A stretch of 64,000 nt of DNA from Bordetella genomosp. 8 (lineage in GTDB: Bacteria; Pseudomonadota; Gammaproteobacteria; Burkholderiales; Burkholderiaceae_B). The notes below the pieces were generated by a model. It had not been told where the DNA came from. It searched no databases and was given only the letters and a program-made list of their open reading frames with translations. How positions within the stretch are numbered: position 1 is the stretch's first letter; every line of letters starts with the position of its first letter. The DNA is taken from positions 4,216,001 to 4,280,000 of the forward strand of contig NZ_CP021108.1 of NCBI RefSeq assembly GCF_002119685.1. The letters are read 5' to 3'. Below, in pieces: positions 1 through 12,283 of the stretch. A program made the translations under genes and the position numbers.

Positions 1-1061
1 CCGCCCGCGCCTGGAACGAAATAGCGCTTGGTGGCCCGCGACACCGCCACCGTCGCGCCGGCCAGTTCGATGCCATGTTCCCTGGCATGCAGGCGCAGCC
101 GGGTGGAAAGCCACTGCCCCAGCAGCGCCCCCGTCCGCTCCCGATGCGCGTCGTAGCGTTGCTGGAATTCCGCATCCAGCGATGCCGGCAGCGCGCGCAG
201 CATACGCGTGGCCTGCTCGTCCGTCGGCCGGCCGCCGCCACGGAGCCGCATGCCGCGAATATCCGCGGCGCTCAACTTGTCGTAGTTGAAGTAGTAGTCC
301 GCGGCCTTGTGTTGGCGCAGCAGGGGCGGCGACGACGCCGACACGCTATGGCGGGCGTGCATGTGAAGCTCGCCCACGGGCGCGCCCGGATCGATGCCCT
401 GCTCGCGCAACAGGGTCGCGGCCAACGCCTGGCGCCCAAGCAGCGGCGGCTCCGCCGCGAGCGCATCCAGCGCCTGGTAAAGATCGATCTCGTCCTGGAA
501 TTCCGACCGCAGATAAGTCTCGACCTCGGTAGCGATCCTTTCAGGATCGCCCGAGGCCCATGCCGCGCCGTCGATCTTCCCTTCCAGCCCTGCGACGGCG
601 ATGAGTATGTCATCCGCCGTGCCCGACAGAATGTGATCGGCCACCGTCTGGCGGCCGAGTTCCATCAGCGTTTCGGCATCGAACTCGCGCGTGTCCAGAC
701 CGAGCTCGCGCGCCGCCGCCACGCCTGTCCTGTAGGCGATCCGTTGCCGGCCATCCCGAGCGATCTCCGGCGGCACGGCGATATCCGGCCACGTGGGCAT
801 CGCCGGCGACGCGACAGGCAGGGAGGCGGCAAGCAGCTTCCATGCATCCACCAGCGTCAGGTCTGGCGCCGCGGATGGCGCCGCGCTGGATGGCGCCGCG
901 CCGGCCGCCGCGCGAACCTGGGCGAATGCGAGGGTTGTTTCGCATACCAGGGCCCCAGCCGGCTCCGCGCCCGGCGTCCTGGCCGCGGCCCCTTCCGGCC
1001 CTGGCAAGGTGCCGACCGCGCACGTGCTCCCTACTTGCGTACTCACTGCCACCCGACCCAC
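1..1061 (-). CDS. Large protein of unknown function, C-terminus beyond the window; weakly dermonecrotic-toxin-domain-like
   Basis: An open frame on the minus strand runs without a stop from an in-frame TAA at 1125-1127 to the left edge, about 350 codons. No ATG is available near the beginning; GTG codons at 1061, 1052 and 1046 are the likely starts, so the start is uncertain. The N-terminal 80 residues are rich in Ala, Gly and Pro. The rest has normal globular composition, with stretches such as LYQALDALAAEPPLLG and an aromatic patch DYYFNYDKLSAADIRG, followed by a basic, probably helical stretch LRLHAREHGIEL. The segment resembles, in my reading, the helical N-terminal part of large dermonecrotic-toxin-domain (DUF6543-like) or effector proteins, but this is a weak impression. 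It lies about 90 bp downstream of trpS on the same strand. Seen: a long, well-behaved frame. Inferred: a protein-coding gene. Not established: function. Confidence 0.55.
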   Translation of the reverse strand, partial: MGRVAVSTQVGSTCAVGTLPGPEGAAARTPGAEPAGALVCETTLAFAQVRAAAGAAPSSAAPSAAPDLTLVDAWKLLAASLPVASPAMPTWPDIAVPPEIARDGRQRIAYRTGVAAARELGLDTREFDAETLMELGRQTVADHILSGTADDILIAVAGLEGKIDGAAWASGDPERIATEVETYLRSEFQDEIDLYQALDALAAEPPLLGRQALAATLLREQGIDPGAPVGELHMHARHSVSASSPPLLRQHKAADYYFNYDKLSAADIRGMRLRGGGRPTDEQATRMLRALPASLDAEFQQRYDAHRERTGALLGQWLSTRLRLHAREHGIELAGATVAVSRATKRYFVPGAG

Positions 1062-1154
1062 CCCGAATACCGTAAGACCGGCGCGGGGGCGCCGTATCGA
1101 GGCAAGCTGAGTCAGCGTAGGAAATTACGGGTTCCGGCAAAGACCCGTACCGGG

Positions 1155-2513
1155 CTACGCGTCTCCCGCGAGGACGTTCAACGCTTCACGCGTCCGCGCG
1201 AGCCTGGCGTCGCGCGCCCCGGGATCGTCGGCTTCCGTCCCGTATGCCACGGGCGTATCGTCGAGCAGCGCCGCATAGGTCTTGCCATCCGCGCGCAGCG
1301 AGGCCGCTTCGCCCTGCAGGCGGCGCATCGCGGCGCCGGCCTGCTTGGGGTCGGCATAGGGCACCGAGCACAGCAGCTCTTCGCCATCCGCGCCCAGCAG
1401 GCGGAAGCGGAAACTGCCGTCGGGGTCACGGAAGCTGACGAAGCGCGGCGTGCGCCCGGCCGCCTTCTTGCCGCCAGCCGCCGCCGCGGGGGCCTTGCCC
1501 CCGCCCAGCCTGCGCAGTCCCACCGCGTCGCGCAACTGCGCCATGAACGGGACGGCCAGCTTGCGCGCTTTTTCCGCGCCGGCCATCAGGATGTCTTCGA
1601 TGCGTTCCGGCGCCGCCATCAACGCGACATAGCGTTCGCGCATCGCGGCCAGGTCATGTTCCAGCAGATCGCACAACGCCTGCTTGGCATCGCCCCAACC
1701 CATGCCGTCCTCGAGGGCCTGGCGGAACTCCGCCGACGCCGGCGCGGATGCGAACGCCCGATACAGCGTGTACAGGTGTGAGTTCTCGGCGTCCTTGGGC
1801 TCGCCCGGCTGGCGCGAATCCGTCACGATGCGCATGACGGCGGAACGCAGCGCCGAGGCGCCGCCTTCGAACAAGGGGATGGTGTTGTTGTAGCTCTTGG
1901 ACATCTTGCGGCCGTCCAGGCCCGGCAGCGTCGCGACTTCCTCGGCGATCACCACCTCCGGCAGCACGAAATAATCGCCGCCGTACAGGTGGTTGAAACG
2001 CTGGGCGATATCGCGCGCCATTTCCAGGTGCTGGATCTGGTCGCGGCCCACCGGCACCTTGTGCGCGTTGAACATCAGGATGTCCGCCGCCATCAGCACC
2101 GGATAGGAAAACAGTCCCATGCTGACGCCATCGTCCGGATCGACGCCCTTGGCGGTATTCTGGTCCACCGACGCCTTGTAGGCATGCGCGCGGTTCATCA
2201 GCCCCTTGGGCGTCACGCAGGTCAGCAGCCAGCACAGTTCTGGAATTTCCGGGATATCCGATTGCCGATAGAAGGTGACCCGTTCCGGGTCCAGCCCCGC
2301 CGCCAGCCACGTCGCCGCGATCTCCAGCCGCGAGCGCGCCACGCGCCCCGGATCCTCGGTCGTCTTGATCAGCGCGTGGTAGTCCGCCAGGAAGAAAAAC
2401 GCATCCACGCCCGCTTCTCGACTGGCCTGGATGGCGGGGCGGATGGCGCCGGCATAGTTGCCCAGATGGGGCGTGCCAGAGGTCGTAATGCCGGTAAGGA
2501 CGCGGGTATTCAT
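1155..2513 (-). CDS. trpS: Tryptophanyl-tRNA synthetase with a C-terminal extension
   Basis: Class I aminoacyl-tRNA synthetase that charges tRNA-Trp in the cytoplasm. The Rossmann-fold HIGH-type motif is HLGN in the first 20 residues (TSGTPHLGNYAG), and the second signature KMSKS is present near residue 200 (GRKMSKSYNN). The protein has 452 residues against about 330 for the compact bacterial enzyme. The extra part begins near residue 345 with a Lys/Ala/Gly-rich linker (GGGKAPAAAAGGKKAAGR), followed by a compact beta-rich segment with FVSFRDPDGSFRFRLLGADG, which looks like a YegP/DUF1508-type module. Extended TrpRS proteins are, to my knowledge, found in other Burkholderiales. It lies 31 bp downstream of zapE on the same strand, so the two may be cotranscribed. 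Confidence 0.96.
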   Translation of the reverse strand: MNTRVLTGITTSGTPHLGNYAGAIRPAIQASREAGVDAFFFLADYHALIKTTEDPGRVARSRLEIAATWLAAGLDPERVTFYRQSDIPEIPELCWLLTCVTPKGLMNRAHAYKASVDQNTAKGVDPDDGVSMGLFSYPVLMAADILMFNAHKVPVGRDQIQHLEMARDIAQRFNHLYGGDYFVLPEVVIAEEVATLPGLDGRKMSKSYNNTIPLFEGGASALRSAVMRIVTDSRQPGEPKDAENSHLYTLYRAFASAPASAEFRQALEDGMGWGDAKQALCDLLEHDLAAMRERYVALMAAPERIEDILMAGAEKARKLAVPFMAQLRDAVGLRRLGGGKAPAAAAGGKKAAGRTPRFVSFRDPDGSFRFRLLGADGEELLCSVPYADPKQAGAAMRRLQGEAASLRADGKTYAALLDDTPVAYGTEADDPGARDARLARTREALNVLAGDA

Positions 2514-2544
2514 GGCTGCGGACGGAAAAAAGCAAAGGGCAAGT

Positions 2545-3636
2545 TTACAGCGCGACCGTATCGCGCCGGACCGAATCCAGGTATTCCTTGGATTGCATTT
2601 CCAGGATACGCGACACGGTGCGGTGGAATTCGTTGGCCAGGGAGCCTTCGGTATAGAGCTCTTCCGGTTCCACGGCGGCGGACATGATCAGCTTGACGCG
2701 ATGGTCGTAGAACACATCCACCAGCCACGTGAAGCGGCGCGCCTCGGATGCGTTGCGTGGCGCCATCTTGGGCACGTCCGACAGGATGACCGCCTGGAAC
2801 CGGCTGGCCAGTTCCAGGTAATCGTTCTGCGAACGCGGTCCGCCGCAAAGCGTCGCGAAGTCGAACCACACCACGCTGCCCGCCAGCGCCTTGGCCTGCA
2901 GTTCCCGGTGCTCGATATGCAGCACCGGCTTTTCGGGCGGACGGTCGGCCAGCTTGTCGAAGGCGGCCTGCAAGGCGGCATCCGCCTCCGGTCCCAGCGG
3001 CGTGTGATAGGCCTTCACCTGCTCCAGCGAGCGCCGGCGGTAATCGACGCCCGCATCCACGTTCAGCACATCCATGCGGGCCTTGATCAGCGCGATCGCC
3101 GGCAGGATGCGTTCACGGTACAGCGCTTCCGGATACAGCTTGTCCGGCTCGTAGTTGGACGTCATCACGAAGGATGTGCCGTTCTCGAACAGCTTGAGCA
3201 GCAGCCGGTGCAGGATCATCGCGTCGGCCACGTCGGACACGTGGAACTCGTCGAAGCAGATCAGCCGGTAACGCTTGGCGATGCGGCGCGCGACTTCGTC
3301 CAGCGGGTCCTGCATGCCTTTGACGTCCTGCATTTCGCGGTGCACGCTGCGCATGAATTCGTGAAAATGCACGCGCGTCTTGCGCACCACCGGCACCGTT
3401 GCGTAGAAGGCGTCCATGAGGAAGCTCTTGCCGCGTCCCACCCCGCCCCACAGATACACGCCGCGCGGCACGTCGGGCCGGTTCAGCAGCTTCTTCAGGG
3501 CGTTCGAACGCAGGGCCTTGAAACCCACCCAGTCGTCGTAGTACTGCTGCAGCCGATCGACGGCACGCTCCTGGGCCGCATCGGACTGGTAGCCGCGCTC
3601 GGCCAGCGCGTGGTCGTAATACTCACGGACATTCAT
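2545..3636 (-). CDS. zapE: Cell division ATPase ZapE (AFG1-like)
   Basis: AFG1/ZapE-family P-loop ATPase, 363 residues, the usual length. In E. coli ZapE associates with the Z-ring during constriction and affects FtsZ bundling under stress. Walker A is GGVGRGKSFLMD around residue 65-76, and Walker B is ICFDEFHVSDVADA around residue 130. The conserved downstream element VMTSNYEPDKLYP is also present, typical of the family. The start is the ATG at 3636, giving MNVREYYDHALAERG, the family N-terminus. A terminator hairpin just upstream (3655-3685) separates it from lpdA, so zapE probably has its own promoter and is followed by trpS. Confidence 0.95.
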   Translation of the reverse strand: MNVREYYDHALAERGYQSDAAQERAVDRLQQYYDDWVGFKALRSNALKKLLNRPDVPRGVYLWGGVGRGKSFLMDAFYATVPVVRKTRVHFHEFMRSVHREMQDVKGMQDPLDEVARRIAKRYRLICFDEFHVSDVADAMILHRLLLKLFENGTSFVMTSNYEPDKLYPEALYRERILPAIALIKARMDVLNVDAGVDYRRRSLEQVKAYHTPLGPEADAALQAAFDKLADRPPEKPVLHIEHRELQAKALAGSVVWFDFATLCGGPRSQNDYLELASRFQAVILSDVPKMAPRNASEARRFTWLVDVFYDHRVKLIMSAAVEPEELYTEGSLANEFHRTVSRILEMQSKEYLDSVRRDTVAL

Positions 3637-3654
3637 GGGCTAATCCCGGAAGCC

Positions 3655-3685
3655 AAAGAAAAAGGCGGATCGTCGCCAATCCGCC
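3655..3685 (-). terminator. Rho-independent terminator of odhA-odhB-lpdA
   Basis: Read on the minus strand, GGCGGAT (3685-3679) pairs with ATCCGCC (3670-3664) and is followed by a T-rich tract. It lies about 25 bp after the lpdA stop codon and directly before zapE, so it closes the 2-oxoglutarate dehydrogenase operon. Confidence 0.75.
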
Positions 3686-3709
3686 CTGCCTGCCTGGAAG
3701 GCGGCGTGA

Positions 3710-5137
<1,428 letters not shown>

Positions 5138-5310
5138 GGATTTCTCGCGAGTTGGTGCGGTGCGGACCGGCGTGACGCCGGCCGACCGGCGGGGTGTAGC
5201 GCAAGGCGATGGACTTGTAACGCCGGACCCGACAAGGCGCGAAACGCGCGCGCATCTGGCCCAGGCCCTGGCCGCGGTTCCCGGCGCTGCCGCCGGGACC
5301 GCGGAGCGGC

Positions 5311-6549
<1,239 letters not shown>

Positions 6550-6628
6550 TTTTATTCCGTAAAGTGATGTTCGTGTGATCTACGCGCGTGCGTCCGCCGC
6601 GGCGGACGCACGCTGGTCGCGCCAGCGC

Positions 6629-9499
6629 TTACTTGGTCAGCATGAAGCCCTTGTACTTGGACGCCAAGGCTTGTTCCACCAGCGCCTTCTGCTGTTCCTG
6701 GTGCTTGGCCAGGTAGCCGACGGCGGGCGAGGCCGACGCGGGACGGCCGGCATAGGCCAGCTTCTGCCCTTCGGCCATGTTTTCGTACAAGTGGTGCTGC
6801 ACGTAGAACCACGCACCCTGGTTCTGCGGTTCGTCCTGGACCCAGATGACTTCCGTGGCCTTCGGATACTTGCGCAGTTCCGTCTCGAACGCCTTGTGAG
6901 CGAAGGGATAGAGCTGTTCGACACGGATGATCGCGACGTTGTCCAGGCCCCGTTCCTTGCGGGCATTGACCAGGTCGTAATAGACCTTGCCGCAGCACAC
7001 CAGCACGCGCTTGACCGACGCGTCCTTGATGTTTTCGTCCACTTCGCCGATGACGGGTCGGAAACCGCCGCCGGTCAGGTCGGACAGCGGCGAGCCGGCA
7101 TCCTTGTTACGCAGCAGCGACTTGGGCGTCATGATGATCAGCGGCTTGCGGAAGGGCCGGATCATCTGGCGGCGCAGCAGATGGAAGATCTGCGCGGCGG
7201 TGGTGGGCTGCACCACCTGCATGTTGTTGTCGGCGCACAGCTGCAGGAAGCGCTCGATGCGGGCGGACGAGTGTTCCGGTCCCTGGCCTTCGTAGCCGTG
7301 CGGCAGCATCATGGTCAGGCCGGACTGGCGGCCCCACTTGGCTTCGCCGGCGCTGATGAACTGGTCGATCACGACCTGGGCGCCGTTGACGAAGTCGCCG
7401 AACTGCGCTTCCCAGATGGTCAGGGTGTTCGGTTCGGCGCTGGAAAAGCCGTATTCGAAGCCCAGCACCGCTTCCTCGGACAGCACCGAGTCGATCACCA
7501 CGAAAGGCGCCTGGCCTTCCGACACGTTCTGCAGCGGGATGTAGGTGCCGTCGTTCCAGCGTTCGCGGTTCTGGTCGTGCAGCACGGCGTGGCGGTGCGT
7601 GAACGTGCCGCGGCCCGAATCCTGGCCGGTGATGCGCACAGCGTAGCCGGACGACACCAGGGTCGCGAAGGCCAGGTGTTCGCCCATGCCCCAGTCCAGG
7701 TTCAGTTCGCCGCGCGCCATGGCGCGCCGGTCGTTCAGCAGGCGGTTCACCAGCGGGTGCACCGTGAAGCCTTCCGGCACGGTGGTGATGCGTTCGCCGA
7801 TACGCTTCAGTTCGGCCAGCGGCACGCCGGTGTCGGCCTGGTCGGTCCACTTGGCGCCCAGGTAAGGCGACCAGTCGATCGCGTACTTGCTCTTGTAGTC
7901 GGTCAGCACCGGCTCGATGGTGCGGTGGCCGTCTTCCATGAGCTGGCGGTAATCCTTCACCAGCTGGTCGGCCTCGGCGTCGGTCAGCACGCCCTGCGCC
8001 ACCAGCTTGTCGGCGTAGGCCTTGCGGGTGCCCGGGTGGTGGCTGATCCGCTTGTACATCAGCGGCTGGGTCAGCGACGGAGTGTCCTGTTCGTTGTGGC
8101 CCAGCTTGCGGAAGCAGACGATATCGACGACGACGTCATGATGGAACTGGGCGCGGTAGTCCAGCGCCAGGCGCGTCACGAAAACGACCGCTTCGGGATC
8201 GTCGCCGTTCACGTGGAAGACCGGCGCTTCGATCATCTTGACCACGTCGGTGCAATACAGCGTCGAACGCGAGTCGCGCGGGTCGGACGTCGTGAAGCCG
8301 ATCTGGTTGTTGATGACGATGTGCAGCGTGCCGCCCGTGCCGTAGCCGCGGGTCTGCGCCAGGTTCAGCGTTTCCATCACCACGCCCTGGCCGGCGAAGG
8401 CGGCGTCGCCGTGCACCAGCACGGGCAGGACCTGCTTGCCTTCGTGGTCGGCGCGGCGTTCCTGGCGGGCACGGACGCTGCCCTCCACCACCGGGTTGAC
8501 GATTTCCAGGTGCGACGGGTTGAAGGCCAGGGACAGGTGCACCGGGCCGCCGCGCGTCGACAGGTCGCTGGAGAAGCCGTTGTGGTACTTGACGTCGCCA
8601 TCGGTCAGGCCTTCGGCGTGCTTGCCTTCGAACTCGGCGAACAGGTCACCGGGCATCTTGCCCATGATGTTCACCAGCATGTTCAGACGGCCGCGGTGGG
8701 CCATGCCCACGACGATTTCCTGCACGCCGTTCTCGCCGGCGTGGTTCACCACTTCGTCCATCGACGCGATGAAGCTTTCGCCGCCTTCCAGCGAAAAGCG
8801 CTTCTGGCCCACGTATTTCGTGTGCAAGAAGCGCTCGAGGCCTTCGGATTCGGTCAGCTGCTGCAGGATATGGCGCTTATGCTCGGTGGACACCGGCGGC
8901 GAGCTGAGCGTGGATTCCAGGCGTTCCTCGATCCATCGCTTGACCGCCGGATCCGAGCAATGCATGAACTCGGCGCCGATGGTGCGACAGTAGGTGTCGC
9001 GCAGGCTCTTGAGGATATCGCGCAGCGTCATCGTGCTGGCGCTGGTGAAATACGTGTTGGTCGCGGAATAGACCTGGTCCAGGTCGGCTTCCGTCAGGCC
9101 GTAGAACGACGGATCCAGCTCGGGTATCGTCGGGCGTTCCTGGCGCTTGAGCGGGTCCAGGTCGGCGTAGCGCGAACCCAGCGTGCGGTAGGCGCCGATC
9201 AGCTGCTGTACCGACACCTGCTTGGAAGCGACCGACAGGTCGGGTTCCTGGGCACGATGGACGAAGCCGTTGGTGCGCGCGCGCTGGGCGAACGACGCGA
9301 CGATGGGAGCGTGGGCCTGGTCGCGGGTGGTTTCCTGTCCGTCCGTGGCGGGCAGGTGCTGCAGCGAATCGAAATAGCTGCGCCAGTTATCGCCGACCGC
9401 GGACGGATTGTCGAGATAAGCTTCGTAGAGCTCTTCGACGTAGGGAGCGTTGCTCCCGAACAGGTATGAGGAGGACTTGGATTCGATCTCTGTGGACAT
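6629..9499 (-). CDS. odhA: 2-oxoglutarate dehydrogenase E1 component
   Basis: Thiamine-diphosphate E1 that decarboxylates 2-oxoglutarate and succinylates the lipoyl group of OdhB. An open frame extends up to 9730, but the start is put at ATG 9499, giving MSTEIESKSSSYLFGSNAPY and a 956-residue protein, the length usual in Bordetella-type bacteria; the upstream codons are Arg-rich and not protein-like. An AAGGTG ribosome-binding site lies at 9514-9509. E1 hallmarks are visible: GMAHRGRLNMLVNIMGK (about residue 245-260), the ThDP-binding segment HGDAAFAGQGVVMETLNL, and NNQIGFTTSDPRDSRST. The C-terminal transketolase-like part includes VLGFEYGFSSAEPNTL. It is first in odhA-odhB-lpdA, with a 120-nt structured leader upstream. 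Confidence 0.97.
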   Translation of the reverse strand: MSTEIESKSSSYLFGSNAPYVEELYEAYLDNPSAVGDNWRSYFDSLQHLPATDGQETTRDQAHAPIVASFAQRARTNGFVHRAQEPDLSVASKQVSVQQLIGAYRTLGSRYADLDPLKRQERPTIPELDPSFYGLTEADLDQVYSATNTYFTSASTMTLRDILKSLRDTYCRTIGAEFMHCSDPAVKRWIEERLESTLSSPPVSTEHKRHILQQLTESEGLERFLHTKYVGQKRFSLEGGESFIASMDEVVNHAGENGVQEIVVGMAHRGRLNMLVNIMGKMPGDLFAEFEGKHAEGLTDGDVKYHNGFSSDLSTRGGPVHLSLAFNPSHLEIVNPVVEGSVRARQERRADHEGKQVLPVLVHGDAAFAGQGVVMETLNLAQTRGYGTGGTLHIVINNQIGFTTSDPRDSRSTLYCTDVVKMIEAPVFHVNGDDPEAVVFVTRLALDYRAQFHHDVVVDIVCFRKLGHNEQDTPSLTQPLMYKRISHHPGTRKAYADKLVAQGVLTDAEADQLVKDYRQLMEDGHRTIEPVLTDYKSKYAIDWSPYLGAKWTDQADTGVPLAELKRIGERITTVPEGFTVHPLVNRLLNDRRAMARGELNLDWGMGEHLAFATLVSSGYAVRITGQDSGRGTFTHRHAVLHDQNRERWNDGTYIPLQNVSEGQAPFVVIDSVLSEEAVLGFEYGFSSAEPNTLTIWEAQFGDFVNGAQVVIDQFISAGEAKWGRQSGLTMMLPHGYEGQGPEHSSARIERFLQLCADNNMQVVQPTTAAQIFHLLRRQMIRPFRKPLIIMTPKSLLRNKDAGSPLSDLTGGGFRPVIGEVDENIKDASVKRVLVCCGKVYYDLVNARKERGLDNVAIIRVEQLYPFAHKAFETELRKYPKATEVIWVQDEPQNQGAWFYVQHHLYENMAEGQKLAYAGRPASASPAVGYLAKHQEQQKALVEQALASKYKGFMLTK

Positions 9500-9631
9500 A
9501 TAACGCTTCACCTTACCGGGTGCTTCACCCGTTGCGATGCAGGAAAACCTTCCGCGACACGGCTCAACCGGTTGGCGGATAGCGGGGCAGAAGGCACGTA
9601 CAAGCCTTGATAGCCGTATCGAAGCAGTATA
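9500..9631 (-). promoter_or_regulatory. odhA promoter -10 and structured leader, candidate sucA-type RNA
   Basis: On the minus strand a TATACT -10 hexamer lies at 9631-9626; no convincing -35 is visible. The resulting leader would be about 120 nt. Near its 3' end a hairpin GGGTG-AAG-CACCC (9530-9518) stands directly before the ribosome-binding site AAGGTG (9514-9509). The octamer GGTGAAGC occurs twice, once in the hairpin and once over the ribosome-binding site, so the same CACC strand could pair with either. The Burkholderiales sucA RNA motif is a known element at exactly this gene position; identity with it is inferred, not shown. The rest of 9500-9858 is the spacer between divergent odhA and maeB, with no gene seen. 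Confidence 0.45.
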
Positions 9632-9858
9632 GCGCTTTGTATGACCGCCCGTGTGGCGCGGTCCAGGCAAAACGAGGCGAGGAAGGCGGGCACGCCATTT
9701 TGCGCGTTTTTCGTGGCGCCCCGACGACAATACCGTTCAGGGCCGGGTCAGGGCGGCGCCGCGCGCACGCCGGTTTACGCCGCGCTGCAACAAGCTTCCG
9801 GCTACGCTTTCTGATGAAATAACCCGTTTTTCCCATCCCCTTCGAAGGCTGCACCGCA

Positions 9859-12156
9859 ATGGACGAAACCCTTACCAAACTGGCGCTGGACTATCACGCG
9901 TATCCGACGCCGGGCAAGATATCCGTCATGCCCACCAAGACGCTGGCGAACCAGGACGACCTGTCGCTGGCCTATTCGCCGGGGGTGGCCGCGGCCTGCA
10001 TGGCCATACACGCCGATGGCGATGACGCCGCATCCAAGTACACCTCGCGCGGCAACCTGGTGGGCGTGATCACCAACGGCACGGCGGTGCTGGGCCTGGG
10101 CAATATCGGCCCGCTGGCCGCCAAGCCGGTCATGGAAGGCAAGGGTTGCCTGTTCAAGAAGTTCGCCGGGATCGACGTCTTCGACATCGAACTGGCGGAA
10201 ACCGACCCGGACAAGCTGGTGGACATCATCGCCGCGCTGGAGCCCACGCTGGGCGGGGTCAACCTGGAAGACATCAAGGCGCCGGAATGCTTCTACATCG
10301 AGAAGAAGCTGCGCGAACGGATGAAAATCCCGGTTTTCCACGACGACCAGCACGGCACGGCCATCATTTCGTCGGCCGCCATCCTGAACGGCCTGAAGGT
10401 GGTCGGCAAGCGCATGGGCGAGGTCAAGCTGGTCTGCTCGGGCGCCGGCGCGGCCGCCATCGCCTGCCTGGACATGCTGGTGCAGCTGGGCATCCGCCCG
10501 GAAAACATCTTCGTGACCGATTCGCGCGGCGTTATCTGGGAAGGCCGCGAGGCCAATATGGAGCCCAACAAAAAGCGCTATGCGCGCCACACCGATGCCC
10601 GCACGCTGGCCGACGTCGTCAAGGGCGCCGACGTGTTCCTGGGCTGCTCCACCGCTGGCGTGCTGACCGCCGACATGGTCGTCACCATGGCCAACCAGCC
10701 GCTGATCCTGGCGCTGGCCAACCCGGATCCGGAAATCCGCCCCGAGATCGCCAAGGCGGCGCGGCCGGACTGCATCATCGCCACCGGCCGGTCGGACTAT
10801 CCGAACCAGGTCAACAACGTCCTGTGCTTCCCGTTCATCTTCCGCGGCGCGATGGATGCCGGCGCCACCCGCATTACCGAAGAAATGAAACTGGCGGCCG
10901 TCAAGGCCATCGCCGAACTGGCCGAAGCCGAACAGAACGATGAAGTCGCGCGCGCCTATGCCGGGCAGGAGCTCAGCTTCGGGCCCGATTACATCATTCC
11001 CAAGCCCTTCGATCCGCGCCTGATCGTCAAGATCGCCCCCGCCGTGGCGCAGGCCGCGGCCGAGTCCGGCGTCGCGCTGCGCCCGATCCAGGACATGGAA
11101 GCCTATCGCCAGAAGCTGATGGGCTTCGTCTATCACTCGGGCCAGTTGATGCGCCCGCTGTTCCACCAGGCCAAGAAGGCGCCCAAGCGCGTCATCTACG
11201 CCGACGGCGAAGACGAACGCGTGCTGCGCGCCGTGCAGACCGTGGTCGACGAGCAGTTGGCGCGCCCCATCCTGGTGGGCCGCCCTGCCGTCATCGAAAT
11301 GCGGGTGCGCAAGTTCGGCCTGCGCCTGGTCGATGGCGACAACATCGAAATCGTCGATCCCGAGGACGACGCGCGCTTCAATGAAACCTGGAACGCGTAC
11401 TACCAGATGCGCGGCCGCGAGGGTGTCACGCCGGCCATCGCAAAGGCCATGGTACGCAAGCACAACACGCTGATCGGCGCCATGCTGCTGCAACGCGGCG
11501 ACGCCGATGCGCTGCTGTGCGGGGTCAGCAGCCGCTACGACAACCAGCTGCGGTACGTCGACGAAGTCATCGGGCGCAAGGCCGGCACCCATGCATATGC
11601 CGCGCTGAACGTGCTGATGCTGCCGGACCAGACGCTGTTCATCGCCGACACGCACGTCAATGAGGACCCGACCGCGGAAGAAGTGGCCGACATCACCATC
11701 CAGGCCGCCGACGAAATGCTGCGCTTCGGCGTGGTGCCGAAGATCGCCCTGCTGTCGCATTCGAACTTCGGCAGCCGCAACACGGCATCGTCCAGCAAGA
11801 TGGCCAAGGCCCGCCGGCTGGTGGCGGAACGCGCGCCCAACCTGGAAGTCGACGGCGAAATGCACGCCGACGCGGCGCTGTCCGAATCCATCCGCATGAC
11901 GTCCTACCCGGACAGCTCGCTGAAGGGGCCGGCCAACCTGCTCATCATGCCTAACCTGGATACCGGCAACATCACGTACAACATGCTGAAGATGACGGGT
12001 AGCCGAGGGATCGCCATGGGGCCCATCCTCCTGGGGGCGGCGCGTCCGGTCCATATCCTGACCAACAGCGCCACGGTGCGCCGCATCGTCAACATGACGG
12101 CGCTGGCGGTGGTCGATGCGCAACAGGAAGCGGCCGAGGCAGCCAGGCGCGGCTGA
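9859..12156 (+). CDS. maeB: NADP-dependent malic enzyme with C-terminal phosphotransacetylase-like domain
   Basis: Catalyses oxidative decarboxylation of malate to pyruvate with NADP+, linking the TCA cycle to NADPH and pyruvate supply. It has 765 residues, the size of the hybrid MaeB class. The N-terminal malic domain shows [13 protein letters not shown] and [16 protein letters not shown]. The metal/substrate-binding segment is [13 protein letters not shown], and the NAD(P)-binding domain has [16 protein letters not shown]. From about residue 430 a phosphate acetyltransferase-like domain follows ([30 protein letters not shown]); in studied MaeB proteins it is regulatory and acetyl-CoA responsive rather than catalytic. 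It is transcribed divergently from odhA, with the start at ATG 9859. Confidence 0.96.
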   Translation: MDETLTKLALDYHAYPTPGKISVMPTKTLANQDDLSLAYSPGVAAACMAIHADGDDAASKYTSRGNLVGVITNGTAVLGLGNIGPLAAKPVMEGKGCLFKKFAGIDVFDIELAETDPDKLVDIIAALEPTLGGVNLEDIKAPECFYIEKKLRERMKIPVFHDDQHGTAIISSAAILNGLKVVGKRMGEVKLVCSGAGAAAIACLDMLVQLGIRPENIFVTDSRGVIWEGREANMEPNKKRYARHTDARTLADVVKGADVFLGCSTAGVLTADMVVTMANQPLILALANPDPEIRPEIAKAARPDCIIATGRSDYPNQVNNVLCFPFIFRGAMDAGATRITEEMKLAAVKAIAELAEAEQNDEVARAYAGQELSFGPDYIIPKPFDPRLIVKIAPAVAQAAAESGVALRPIQDMEAYRQKLMGFVYHSGQLMRPLFHQAKKAPKRVIYADGEDERVLRAVQTVVDEQLARPILVGRPAVIEMRVRKFGLRLVDGDNIEIVDPEDDARFNETWNAYYQMRGREGVTPAIAKAMVRKHNTLIGAMLLQRGDADALLCGVSSRYDNQLRYVDEVIGRKAGTHAYAALNVLMLPDQTLFIADTHVNEDPTAEEVADITIQAADEMLRFGVVPKIALLSHSNFGSRNTASSSKMAKARRLVAERAPNLEVDGEMHADAALSESIRMTSYPDSSLKGPANLLIMPNLDTGNITYNMLKMTGSRGIAMGPILLGAARPVHILTNSATVRRIVNMTALAVVDAQQEAAEAARRG

Positions 12157-12283
12157 AGCCGGGCGCGGGCGGCGCCCGCGCCGGCTGTGGCTGTGCCGCC
12201 CTGTGCCTGCCGCTGCCGCCCCGCCCCCCCCTTGGGGCACGGGGCGGCAGCCCCCCCGGTCCCGATCCGGATAGGAGCCCACC

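Noticed and set aside
75..1781. A long plus-strand frame covering the left-edge protein and the end of trpS
   Set aside because: It is antisense to two credible genes, Arg-rich in composition, and typical of third-position GC bias in GC-rich DNA.
6575..9469. A 964-codon frame antisense to odhA
   Set aside because: It mirrors the odhA reading frame, is His/Arg/Val-rich with no recognisable domain, and odhA is certain.
9500..9730. N-terminal extension of odhA to 9730
   Set aside because: The added 77 residues are Arg/Pro-rich and absent from the family; ATG 9499 gives the standard 956 residues and has a ribosome-binding site.
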